Assembly: GCF_004341945.1 (NCBI RefSeq)
Contig: NZ_SMBP01000016.1
Span: forward strand, 1 to 64,000
Direction of reading: 5' to 3'
Length of the DNA stretch: 64,000 nucleotides
From: Longicatena caecimuris
GTDB taxonomy: Bacteria > Bacillota_I > Bacilli_A > Erysipelotrichales > Erysipelotrichaceae
Every line of letters begins with the position of its first letter. Position 1 is the stretch's first letter. The notes under the pieces are model-generated. The model was not told where the DNA came from. It did not search any database and worked only from the letters and a program-made list of their open reading frames with translations. Shown here piece after piece: positions 24,920 to 33,575 of this stretch. Both the position numbers and the translations under genes were made by a program.

Positions 24920-26593
24920 TTACTTTTCAATCTTAATGTTGTAATCACGGATCCAGCAATCAATCTGATAAAGATAGGCAAGTAATTGTGGACCACTCAT
25001 TAATTGTCCATACCATGGCAGTTGAAAAGAAGCCCCTTTCGTAGCTATCAATTCTTTTAGATGCGCATCGTCTAAAAGCTCATGTAAAGCAGAAGTAGAG
25101 TCTTTATAACGTTCCATCAGCATCTTTGCGACAATATCAGCATATTGCGGATTATGTGTTTTCGGGAAAGGATTCTTTTTGCGCCAACATACTTCTTCAG
25201 GTAATTCATTTGCAAAGGCTTTTCGCAAGATGCCTTTTTCCTGCCCATGATAGAATTTCATCTGCCAAGGGATATTATATACGTATTCAAGCAAGGCGAC
25301 ATTTGCAAAAGGAGCACGAATCGTTAAGTTGGCACGATCACCTTCGCATACTTGACGTGTGACAAGAGTCTGCATGAACCATTTTAAACAAAGTTGTGTG
25401 TGGCGACGAGCACGTCGATCATCTTCACTGTCAGTATCCAGGTATCGGATATCACGAATACTATCTTCATATTGTTGTTGTATATAAGCCTCATAACCCA
25501 ATTGTTTTATATCATCCTTTAACAGTTCTATGCGCTGTGGGGTAGAACGTAACCAAGGAAAGGTTGGCAAATCTTTTAATTCATCACGATAAAACCAAGG
25601 ATAACCGCCAAAAATTTCATCACTGCATTCTCCGCTTAGAATGACAGCTTCCTTTTGGGCAACCTGCTGACACAGCCAAAGCAATGAAGCATCCACATCC
25701 GCCATGCCGGGATGATTTCTGGCTAACATACTTTCTTCTAGGGTATCTGCTAATGTTTGTTGTTTGAGCATCAGCCAATGATGTGTACAAGGATAGCGTT
25801 CTAGCATTTGATTGATAAAGGCGTTGTCCATGGAAACCTGATACATGTTGCTTTTAAAATTTTTTGCATTTCCTTCATAATCCAAAGAATACGTATGCCA
25901 TTCTTTCTCTTTTGCACAAACAGCTGTAATAATACTACTATCTAAACCACCAGATAAAAAAGATGCCTTACAATGATGCATTTGTTGTTGTATAGAATGA
26001 CATAAGAGATCATGCACTTTTAACGTAGTCGTTTCCATATCATCATGATGCTCGATGGTGGGTAGCTTATAGTATGTCTTAACTTTGATATCCCCATTAT
26101 GGATGCGTAAAAATGAACCCATGGGCAATGAAGCAACATTGGCAAATAATGTTTTATCCATTGATAAGCTCGGACCAAAGGAAAATAGCTCTAAAATACC
26201 GTGACTATTCAAGATACGCGGTTGTTGACTGGCTTCTAGCAAAGCATCTATACGATTGGATAGCCAGATGGTATCGTTTGTCTTACTATAAAATAACGGA
26301 GATAATCCTAAGGGGTCTTTTGCGGCAAAAACATCTTTGCCACTACTGATAACAAAGGAATAGGCTCCTTCTAATTCCAACATGGCATCTTCGCCCCAAC
26401 GTTGATAAGCAAAAAAGACAATATCTTCCAGACGCTCCTGCAGAGGATAGGCTTCCTTTAATAATTGATAGATACTTTGCGCATTATATATTTCTCCTTG
26501 AACGATTACTTCATAAGCTTTATTTTGATATAAGATGAGTTTAGCCGCATCACTATGCGTATGTTGCTGTATCTTCATGACATAAGATTTCAT
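24920..26593 (-). CDS. Asparagine synthetase B homologue lacking the glutaminase nucleophile region
   Basis: The synthetase half is intact: the PP-loop SGGLDSS (214-220), LSGECSDEIFGGYPWF (about 324-339) and the C-terminal helical region. The N-terminal half keeps VQGEIYNAQSIYQLL and ARDxLGxxPLFY-like segments. It begins at the point where AsnB is normally 40 to 50 residues into the chain, so Cys1 (the MCG start), the RGPD segment and the HRRLSI segment are missing. GAAAGGAAGG precedes the ATG at 26593, and the upstream sequence shows no coding remnant in any frame, so this looks like the true start. I infer an ammonia-dependent synthetase or a related ligase. The substrate is otherwise aspartate by homology. 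Confidence 0.8.
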   Translation of the reverse strand: MKSYVMKIQQHTHSDAAKLILYQNKAYEVIVQGEIYNAQSIYQLLKEAYPLQERLEDIVFFAYQRWGEDAMLELEGAYSFVISSGKDVFAAKDPLGLSPLFYSKTNDTIWLSNRIDALLEASQQPRILNSHGILELFSFGPSLSMDKTLFANVASLPMGSFLRIHNGDIKVKTYYKLPTIEHHDDMETTTLKVHDLLCHSIQQQMHHCKASFLSGGLDSSIITAVCAKEKEWHTYSLDYEGNAKNFKSNMYQVSMDNAFINQMLERYPCTHHWLMLKQQTLADTLEESMLARNHPGMADVDASLLWLCQQVAQKEAVILSGECSDEIFGGYPWFYRDELKDLPTFPWLRSTPQRIELLKDDIKQLGYEAYIQQQYEDSIRDIRYLDTDSEDDRRARRHTQLCLKWFMQTLVTRQVCEGDRANLTIRAPFANVALLEYVYNIPWQMKFYHGQEKGILRKAFANELPEEVCWRKKNPFPKTHNPQYADIVAKMLMERYKDSTSALHELLDDAHLKELIATKGASFQLPWYGQLMSGPQLLAYLYQIDCWIRDYNIKIEK

Positions 26594-26730
26594 GATATCC
26601 TTCCTTTCATCTTAGTGTATGTCATTTTCTCAAAAAGTAGTATGAAATGTTTGTAATTGCATGAAAGCATAACAAAAAAGATAACGCAAATGTAAGAATT
26701 TTCGATGATGGGAAGAGTAAAAATTATCAT

Positions 26731-26770
26731 TTCGACAAAGTCTTGCATCCATGTAAAAAGATAGTATAAT
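26731..26770 (+). promoter_or_regulatory. Promoter of yitT with an exact Spo0A-box match
   Basis: TTGCAT (26743-26748) and TATAAT (26765-26770) are 16 bases apart. TTCGACAA at 26731-26738 is an exact reverse complement of the 0A box TTGTCGAA and ends four bases before the -35, a position suited to control by Spo0A. Eight-base matches occur by chance in a window of this size, so the promoter is firm and the box is tentative. Confidence 0.55.
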
Positions 26771-26803
26771 AAGCGTGGTAAAGAGTAGGGAGCAGGAGTT
26801 TAT

Positions 26804-27667
26804 ATGAGTATACAAACAAAATATAAAGATTTGGTCACGATTGGCTGTGTGATCATCGGTTCATTACTTTGTGCTGTTAATATTAATACATTCATCAGCG
26901 CAGGAGGATTATTTCCAGGTGGCTTTACCGGCTTGACTGTTTTGATACAGCGAAGTTTTGAAAAATATGCAGGCATCAGCGTATCATATTCCCTTGTCAA
27001 TTTCACCTTGAATGCTATACCCGCCTATATTGGCTATAAAACCGTTGGGAAAAAGTTCACGTTTTATTCATGTGTCATGATCATCCTTACCGGTGTATTC
27101 GTTGAAATTTTACCAACGACGAATATCACGGAGGATATTTTGCTTATTACGATATTTGGTGGAATTTTACAGGGAGTAGCATTAGGAATTGCGCTTCGTG
27201 GTAATGCCAGCAGTGGGGGAACGGATTTTATTGCAATGTGGATATCACAAAAGACGCATCAGCCAGCATGGAATTATATCCTGGGTATGAATGCTGTGAT
27301 GCTGATTGTTGCAGGGTATTTATTTGGATGGGATAAAGCATTATATTCCATCATATTCCAATTCTGCTCAACGCAGATTATAAATACGGTACACAAGCGT
27401 TATAAAAAAATGACCGTTTTTATCGTAACCAGTGATCCGGATATCGTTATTGAGGAAATTCAGAACACCACGCATCATGGCGTGACACGTTTTGAAGGAA
27501 TCGGTACATACTATGGACAACCGCGTACGATGTTATATACTGTCGTTGATAGTATGGAGGTAAAGGGTTTGGTAAATCGTATCCGTGAAATTGATCGTAC
27601 CAGTTTTGTCAATGTAACAAAAACGGAATACGTCGAAGGAAAATTCTATCAGACACCAATTGAATAA
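26804..27667 (+). CDS. YitT family membrane protein
   Basis: The 287-residue protein has five or six N-terminal membrane helices (DUF161), with the signature AVNINTFISAGGLFPGGFTGL and a second half-repeat GIALRGNASSGGTDFIAMWIS. These are followed by a cytoplasmic DUF2179 domain (about 205-285, MTVFIVTSDPDIVIEEI). It is full length. The transported substrate is not established for the family. AGCAGGAG precedes the ATG. A terminator follows. Confidence 0.93.
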   Translation: MSIQTKYKDLVTIGCVIIGSLLCAVNINTFISAGGLFPGGFTGLTVLIQRSFEKYAGISVSYSLVNFTLNAIPAYIGYKTVGKKFTFYSCVMIILTGVFVEILPTTNITEDILLITIFGGILQGVALGIALRGNASSGGTDFIAMWISQKTHQPAWNYILGMNAVMLIVAGYLFGWDKALYSIIFQFCSTQIINTVHKRYKKMTVFIVTSDPDIVIEEIQNTTHHGVTRFEGIGTYYGQPRTMLYTVVDSMEVKGLVNRIREIDRTSFVNVTKTEYVEGKFYQTPIE

Positions 27668-27671
27668 AAAC

Positions 27672-27719
27672 AAAGAATTTCAAAATTATGGTCTTTATGC
27701 CAACTTGGAATTCTTTTTT
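27672..27719 (+). terminator. Rho-independent terminator after yitT
   Basis: AAAGAATTTCAA pairs with TTGGAATTCTTT with one mismatch, followed by six Ts. Confidence 0.85.
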
Positions 27720-27998
27720 CGTTATTTATATAAGCACTTTGTAGTATTTCGATTTCCAAACGCGATATCTTCGCTTCATGTGTTAACTTACTCGTGACAT
27801 GTAGAAAAGCAGCAGAGGAAATCGTTATCTGTTTCATAGTGTAAAAAGTTCCTTAAAACAAGTAAGAAAGCCTAAAAGAAAGAGCCTATTTCATGAATTG
27901 TGATGTAAATGTGATTTAAAATATAAAAAGACTTCTGTTATTAATAAATATGTATTATAATATAAGAACATGAAGACACTAGATAAAGTGAGGTTGCT

Positions 27999-30488
27999 AT
28001 GAAGAAAAAACATTACATTGTCAGTATGATGGCTGTTATCTTTTTATACCTTCTGGGAATTGGCAATTTTCATGGTGCCTTACAAGCAAATAATCAAAAA
28101 ACGCAACATGCGAGTACTAAGATAATTAAAATAGGCTTTCCTATTCAAGAAGGCTTAAGTATGAAAGATGAAAAAGGAAATTATACAGGCTATATGTATG
28201 ATTACTTAAAAGAACTTTCTCAATATACCGGATGGGAATATGAATTTATTGAAAGTAAAAGCGATGATGTAGACACACAAATATCAGAATTGCTAGATAA
28301 ATTAAACAAGGGTGAAATTGATATGCTTGGCAGTATGCGTCGTAGTGATGAACTTGCAAAGCTGTATGATTATCCGACCGAAAGTTATGGCTACGCTTAT
28401 AATGTATTAGCTGTGAATAAAGATAATGACTGGCTAGATTCCTATACGCTAGCAAATGGCAAAGAGATTACCATTGCTTTACAGAAAAAGGCAGAAATTA
28501 GAAATGGCCAATTAAAAGAATATGTAAAAACCAATGGCCTAAAAGTGAACTATAAGTATTATAACAACGGTACTGCGCAGATGGAAGCTGTAAAGAAAGG
28601 GGAAGCAGATGCTTTATTAAGTGTGGATATCGCCTTAGCCAGTGATTTTCGGGTTATTGCACGTTTTTCACCGGACCCTATGTATTTTGCAGTAGCCAAG
28701 GGGAAAACAAAGATTGTCCATGATTTAAATAAAGGAATGGAAGAGCTAAATGAAATAAACCCAACGTTAAAGCAAACACTCTATACGAAATATTTTGAAG
28801 AAAAACTGGATCATGTTATTCTGACGCAGCAGGAAAAGGATTACATTAGAAAGGCAAAAACGTTTCATGTGATGATTATGAGCAATCAAGCTCCTGTTCA
28901 ATATGTTAAAGGTAATAAGGCAACGGGAACGGCGATTGATATACTAGAAGACATCAAGGAAGAAACCGGGTTGCAGTTCTCATATGAGTTTGTAGACAAC
29001 TATCATGAATATGAAGAACGTATGTTGCATCATGAAATTGATATCTTGGCCTCAATCAATTATGATTATTCCTTAAACTATATAAACACGATGAGCGTGA
29101 CGAACGCGTATTTAAAGGCACCATTGCAGATTGTTTTACAAAAGAATACAGATTTAAATGCTTTAGACAATAAAAAATTGGCGATACGCAAAGAATTATC
29201 TTCAATCTTAAAAAGCCGCATTGATCCACACAATGTTATCTATGCGAACTCTACACAAGACTGTTTAAAAGCTGTTCATGATGGGGAAGCAGATTATATG
29301 ATTGATTCTTCTTATGCCATCAGCTACTATATGAATCAGCTGGGATATCGATCTATGATCAGTGTTGCCGATGTAAAAGGAGATATGTTAAATTATAGCT
29401 TTGGTGTAGTGGATGGAAATGATCATATGCTAGTCGGTATTTTGAATAAATGCATACGCAATTTGAAAGAAGAAGATATTAATACCTATATATATCAGCA
29501 TTCACTAGATAAAGCGACCTTTACTTTGCGGGATTATATTCAGCAGCATATTATTGAAAGCATGGTGATAACGCTGTTGATCATCATTTGTATTGTTGCT
29601 GTTTTCAGTTATTTTTATCATCGCCAATTGAAAATGAAACGCCAGATTGAAGTAGAAAACAATCGCTATCGGATGCTAAGCAAGATCACACAAGAGATAA
29701 TTTTTGAATATGACTATGAAAAAGATATTTTAAAGCTAGGGGATAAGCATAATTTCTTAGCTGAAACAAATGAAATTGAGAATTACGCAAAAGATATTTC
29801 ATCAGACAAGAAAAAGGATGAATCTTCTTTATTCCAATGCATTATGGAAATGAAAGACACGGATCGTGAAGTTTTGATACAGTTAGCTAACAAGGAAGTG
29901 CGTTGGTTTCATGTCGTAATGAAGGTGGTTTATGACATGGATAGACCGGTGTATGCCATCGGTCGTGCTGTTGATATTCAAGAAGAAAAAACAGAACGTG
30001 AAAATCTGGAAAAAAAGAGTATGATGGATGCGCTGACTTCTGTTTATAATACAGCAGCTTTTAAAAAGAAAATACAATTGGAATTAGTGCGTGATAAAGG
30101 CATGTATGCGTTTGGTGTTTTAGATATTGATTATTTTAAAGAGGTCAATGATGAATTTGGTCATTTCATAGGAGATCAAGTGTTGATCCATTGCGCAGAT
30201 GTCATGCAGAAAGCATTTGGGGAAAAGGCATTGATAGGAAGATTAGGTGGCGATGAATTTGCTGTTTTCCTGATGGCACCACAAGATGAAAATGCGGTAG
30301 CGAGTGGTTGTGCAAGATTACAAAAAGCTCTGCAGACGACAATCGAAGGACTGCCCAATATCACCTTGAGTATGGGCTTTGTTATGACGAAGGATGTTTG
30401 TGATTATAACATTCTGTATCAAAAAGCAGATAAGGTTTTATATGAGGTGAAAGCAGCCGGAAGAAATGCATATTTCATAAAATCATAA
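27999..30488 (+). CDS. Diguanylate cyclase with two extracellular solute-binding domains
   Basis: The 829-residue sensor has, in order, a signal-anchor (about 5-22), two tandem SBP_bac_3-type domains (about 45-265 and 285-500), a membrane helix (about 520-540), a PAS-like segment (about 555-670) and a GGDEF domain (about 675-829) with intact GGDEF at 750-754. It should make cyclic di-GMP from two GTP in response to an extracellular ligand, probably an amino acid or similar small molecule by analogy with other SBP_bac_3 sensors. The inhibitory RxxD site upstream of GGDEF is absent (Gly and Ala at those positions), so product feedback is unlikely. No EAL domain is present. The gene is monocistronic. 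Confidence 0.92.
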   Translation: MKKKHYIVSMMAVIFLYLLGIGNFHGALQANNQKTQHASTKIIKIGFPIQEGLSMKDEKGNYTGYMYDYLKELSQYTGWEYEFIESKSDDVDTQISELLDKLNKGEIDMLGSMRRSDELAKLYDYPTESYGYAYNVLAVNKDNDWLDSYTLANGKEITIALQKKAEIRNGQLKEYVKTNGLKVNYKYYNNGTAQMEAVKKGEADALLSVDIALASDFRVIARFSPDPMYFAVAKGKTKIVHDLNKGMEELNEINPTLKQTLYTKYFEEKLDHVILTQQEKDYIRKAKTFHVMIMSNQAPVQYVKGNKATGTAIDILEDIKEETGLQFSYEFVDNYHEYEERMLHHEIDILASINYDYSLNYINTMSVTNAYLKAPLQIVLQKNTDLNALDNKKLAIRKELSSILKSRIDPHNVIYANSTQDCLKAVHDGEADYMIDSSYAISYYMNQLGYRSMISVADVKGDMLNYSFGVVDGNDHMLVGILNKCIRNLKEEDINTYIYQHSLDKATFTLRDYIQQHIIESMVITLLIIICIVAVFSYFYHRQLKMKRQIEVENNRYRMLSKITQEIIFEYDYEKDILKLGDKHNFLAETNEIENYAKDISSDKKKDESSLFQCIMEMKDTDREVLIQLANKEVRWFHVVMKVVYDMDRPVYAIGRAVDIQEEKTERENLEKKSMMDALTSVYNTAAFKKKIQLELVRDKGMYAFGVLDIDYFKEVNDEFGHFIGDQVLIHCADVMQKAFGEKALIGRLGGDEFAVFLMAPQDENAVASGCARLQKALQTTIEGLPNITLSMGFVMTKDVCDYNILYQKADKVLYEVKAAGRNAYFIKS

Positions 30489-30530
30489 ATTAGATTGCTG
30501 AGTTTATGCTATGGAAGAAGATTAAAAAGA

Positions 30531-30561
30531 AAAGATTTCATTGATGGTGAAATCTTTTTTA
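30531..30561 (+). terminator. Rho-independent terminator after the diguanylate cyclase
   Basis: An 11-bp perfect stem, AAAAGATTTCA with TGAAATCTTTT, running into Ts. Confidence 0.93.
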
Positions 30562-30689
30562 TCATGTGACACATGGGATAGAATTAGGTGGTGAAAAGAC
30601 CACTGTAGGGACGTTAATAAAACCTTGAAGAAAAGAGATCGAGTATCGTTACTAGACCAGTAGCAATGAAAGCATAGTTTTGTATGAAT

Positions 30690-30753
30690 TCAACCGTCGT
30701 ATACGTTTTTACGTACGATGATGTAAGAGGTCGAAAACTTGATCGTTTTCGAT
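30690..30753 (+). mobile_element. Decayed group II intron 3' end (domain V/VI remnant)
   Basis: ACCGTCGTA (30693-30701) and TACGATGAT (30714-30722) form the outer helix of a domain V with one mismatch. The next bases, GTAAGAGG, parallel GTGAGAGG of the intron tail at the left edge of the window. A hairpin CGAAAAC/GTTTTCG and CGATTG follow, like domain VI and the 3' junction. The inner helix has lost two bases and its GAAC loop is now Ts, so the ribozyme should be dead. No reverse transcriptase lies upstream, only about 130 bases after the previous gene's terminator. The remnant ends a dozen bases from the convergent PAP2 stop codon. Confidence 0.65.
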
Positions 30754-30765
30754 TGTTGTTCTTAT

Positions 30766-31431
30766 CTATGAGAATAGGATGCGTAAGGGGGTTTTCATAA
30801 AGTATTTTTGCCAATTTGTATGATAGGTGACATAGTATAATAAACTGCTTAAGGCGAAGCCTAAGATAACATCAATAAAACTATGTTGTTTTAATACCAT
30901 GGTAGAAATACAAATGAATACGCTTATTATAAGGCAAGCACTTTTCACAAGAAAAGGATGCTGAAACAGATGGCTGCGACAGACGACAAAACAGATTGCT
31001 ATCGTGCTTGCGACATGGATGGAAGGACAAACATTGGTCGGTGTATCTATTTGTTGTAGTAATCGTGCGATGTCTGCTAACCAATTTGTATGTGTGATAT
31101 TTACACGTAAATCTAATCCATTGGGTAAAATCATATAAATAAACAGACAAATGCTCATACCGGTAAACATCATAAAACAAAGCTCAAGAAATTCTTTTCG
31201 TGAATGAAAAAGAAAATAACCAAGCGATATTGCTAATAAAGGAAACCAGGTAAAATAAGGAATGACGAAGCTTTCATGAAAAGGAATCATATCATCGATA
31301 AAACAGTGAATATAATATTTCGGAACGACAAAAGTTTCTAAGAGTTCAAAGATTATCAGATATGGAATAAAATAAAAAAGGGCATAGGAATAAGGATGAT
31401 CATGTAGCCAACTTTTGATGGATCGCATCAT
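30766..31431 (-). CDS. PAP2 family membrane phosphatase
   Basis: The 221-residue protein has about six membrane helices. The PAP2 motifs are CPSIHVAS (about 142-149, PSxH) and KQHSFIDVILG (about 189-199, with the catalytic His and Asp). The first KxxxxxxRP motif is weak. Members dephosphorylate lipid phosphates such as phosphatidate or undecaprenyl pyrophosphate. GGAGGT precedes the ATG at 31431. The 3' end abuts the decayed group II intron, which may have altered the last residues. Confidence 0.82.
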   Translation of the reverse strand: MMRSIKSWLHDHPYSYALFYFIPYLIIFELLETFVVPKYYIHCFIDDMIPFHESFVIPYFTWFPLLAISLGYFLFHSRKEFLELCFMMFTGMSICLFIYMILPNGLDLRVNITHTNWLADIARLLQQIDTPTNVCPSIHVASTIAICFVVCRSHLFQHPFLVKSACLIISVFICISTMVLKQHSFIDVILGFALSSLLYYVTYHTNWQKYFMKTPLRILFS

Positions 31432-31590
31432 GAAATACCTCCTTCGTAATGTGTTTATTATATAAAAATTTATCTAAGATTACAATACACTAAAATAGAT
31501 CATAGGTCATTTGTTTTTACGATTTTGTTTTTCAATTTGTCAATTCATGTTAAAATATTTCATAGAGAATATAAGAAAGGAATGTATGAA

Positions 31591-32511
31591 ATGCTTTGGT
31601 TGTGGATCGGATGTGGCATAATGATGATATTGTTGGTAGCTGCCTATTGTTTAGGTAGATATTTTTTCCAACGGGCATTTGATGCAAAGAGTGATAAATC
31701 TGATATTATCCAAAATGCTTCACATAGGAAAAAGAAACCAGAAGATCTATGGTTTGAGCAAGAAGTTTCACATATTGATGTACAAATCAAAAGTCATGAT
31801 GATTTAACGTTACAAGGAACAATCATCAGAAATCACAAAACAAAATGGGTCGTTTTGGTGCATGGATATATGGGGTGCAAAAAAGATCTTATACCGGCAG
31901 CGAAACGCTTTTATGATATGGGATGTTCCGTGTTATTGATTGATTTGCGTGGGCATGGGAAAAGTGAAGGAACTGTCATTGGTTTTGGAGCATTGGATCA
32001 TTTAGATATTCACGCATGGTGCAAATACTTAACACAGCAATATCACGCTACCGATATTGCTTTATATGGTGTAAGTATGGGAGCTGCCAGTGTCATGATG
32101 TGTGCTGATGAAACCAATGGATGTGTTAAAGTCATCATCGAAGATTGTGGTTTTACTTCTTTACGCGAACAGTTAACCCATCAATTAAGAAAAATGTTGC
32201 CTCACGTACCGCCTTGTATACCGCTTTTTTGTTTATCTTTATGTTTAAGAGCAAAAGCCGGTTATACATTAAAACAGGCATGTCCTATGGATCATGTGGC
32301 ACAGGCAAAGGTTCCTATGCTGTTTCTGCATGGCGAACGTGATAATTTTATTCCCATTACGATGATGGAACAATTAGCAAAAAGTTGTCCTACTTTGCAT
32401 CATGTTGTACGTTTACCAAAGGGAAGACATGCCAATAGTTCTTTATTAGAACCACATCTTTATTGGGAAGAGGTAGTATCATTTTTAAATAAGATTCAAT
32501 TTCTTCCATAG
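31591..32511 (+). CDS. Membrane-anchored alpha/beta hydrolase
   Basis: The 306-residue protein is started at the ATG at 31591 with GAAAGGA nine bases upstream. An N-terminal helix (about 1-24) anchors an alpha/beta hydrolase domain with the oxyanion segment VLVHGYMGCKKD, nucleophile elbow YGVSMGAAS, acid in HGERDNF and His in KGRHANS. It resembles the YqkD/BAAT-like hydrolases of Firmicutes. The substrate is unknown. The gene is convergent with the LysR gene and shares its terminator. Confidence 0.85.
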   Translation: MLWLWIGCGIMMILLVAAYCLGRYFFQRAFDAKSDKSDIIQNASHRKKKPEDLWFEQEVSHIDVQIKSHDDLTLQGTIIRNHKTKWVVLVHGYMGCKKDLIPAAKRFYDMGCSVLLIDLRGHGKSEGTVIGFGALDHLDIHAWCKYLTQQYHATDIALYGVSMGAASVMMCADETNGCVKVIIEDCGFTSLREQLTHQLRKMLPHVPPCIPLFCLSLCLRAKAGYTLKQACPMDHVAQAKVPMLFLHGERDNFIPITMMEQLAKSCPTLHHVVRLPKGRHANSSLLEPHLYWEEVVSFLNKIQFLP

Positions 32512-32514
32512 CAT

Positions 32515-32581
32515 AAAAGCTTTTTATGAGGGCTTACTTGTCTTTAACTTGCATCATCCAAGTAACTCATAAAAAGCTTTT
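32515..32581. terminator. Bidirectional terminator
   Basis: A 16-bp perfect stem, AAAAGCTTTTTATGAG with CTCATAAAAAGCTTTT, around an inner TTACTTG/CAAGTAA helix. It overlaps the last bases of the convergent LysR gene. Confidence 0.92.
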
Positions 32582-33467
32582 AATTTTTAATTACTTCTTC
32601 TATTGTTTGAATCATTGCCTGCATCTGTGATGTTAGCCACTTATTACGATGATAAAACACCTGTTGCCATACCTGAAGATGATAATCGTGTGGCGTCAGT
32701 ATTTTTAAAACACCTTTCTGTAATTCCTCTTCTACACTAAAGCGGGGAAGAAAGGAGATTGCGAGGCCTTGTTTTACCATATCTACAAGAAAGGCAGTAT
32801 TGCCGATTTCTAAAAATGGTTTTACGGTTAGTCCCATTCGGGCAGCCTGTTGCTGCAAAGCATAGCGATAACTGGCATCTTGTTCCGTAAGCATTAATTT
32901 TTCTGATAAGATATCAGCTAAGGTTATTGTTTTCTTTTGACATAAGGGATGATCGTAACGGGCAACAAATAAAACATCAGATGGATATTCTAAAACTTTG
33001 ATCCATGCCCCATCTTGCAGCTGTTGATCCATTAAATATACCAAATCAACCTGATTATGATTCATATAATCCAGTAATTGATCGATCGAAGCTGTTTCAA
33101 TACGTAAGGAAACACCGGGATAGTGTTCATGAAACAATTTACAGATGACAGGAAATATAGAAGAGCAAATACTCTCTATCATTCCTATACGTAATGTTCC
33201 GGTGAGCTGTGTTTGCGTTTTCATGGCGTTGCAGGCAGCATCTTTTGCTTGCAAGATTTCATTGGCATGGAGCAGAAATAATTCTCCTTGGGCTGTTAAA
33301 GATACGTGACGAGGAAAACGTTCAAATAAATGGGTTTGCAATTCTTCTTCCAGTTGTTGTATCTGAATTGTTATCGCTGCTTGTGTGTAGCCTAGAGCTT
33401 GCGCTGCTTTTGAAAAGCTTTCTAATTGTGCGGCTGTTACAAAGGTCTTAAGATGCTTGAATTCCAT
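32580..33467 (-). CDS. LysR family transcriptional regulator
   Basis: The 295-residue regulator has an N-terminal winged HTH (FVTAAQLESFSKAAQALGYTQAAITIQIQQLEEEL, about 9-43) and an effector-binding domain to the end. It is divergent from the CyuA-like cysteine desulfidase gene with only 108 bases between them, the usual arrangement for a LysR regulator and its target. I infer control of cysteine breakdown, perhaps sensing a sulfur metabolite as CysL/CysB relatives do. The shared intergenic region is very A+T-rich and holds several T-N11-A matches, none decisive. GGAGG precedes the ATG at 33467. Confidence 0.92.
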   Translation of the reverse strand: MEFKHLKTFVTAAQLESFSKAAQALGYTQAAITIQIQQLEEELQTHLFERFPRHVSLTAQGELFLLHANEILQAKDAACNAMKTQTQLTGTLRIGMIESICSSIFPVICKLFHEHYPGVSLRIETASIDQLLDYMNHNQVDLVYLMDQQLQDGAWIKVLEYPSDVLFVARYDHPLCQKKTITLADILSEKLMLTEQDASYRYALQQQAARMGLTVKPFLEIGNTAFLVDMVKQGLAISFLPRFSVEEELQKGVLKILTPHDYHLQVWQQVFYHRNKWLTSQMQAMIQTIEEVIKN

Positions 33468-33575
33468 ATGTCCTCCATAAAAAATATTTAATTGAAGTAT
33501 AAAATATATAAATTATTACTATATGTAAAGACATGATATACTAAGTATATAGGAAAGTCAACAAGGAGTAGGGAT

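Noticed and set aside
27649-27837. A 62-codon minus-strand frame after yitT
   Set aside because: It contains the yitT terminator hairpin and has only a poor Shine-Dalgarno match.
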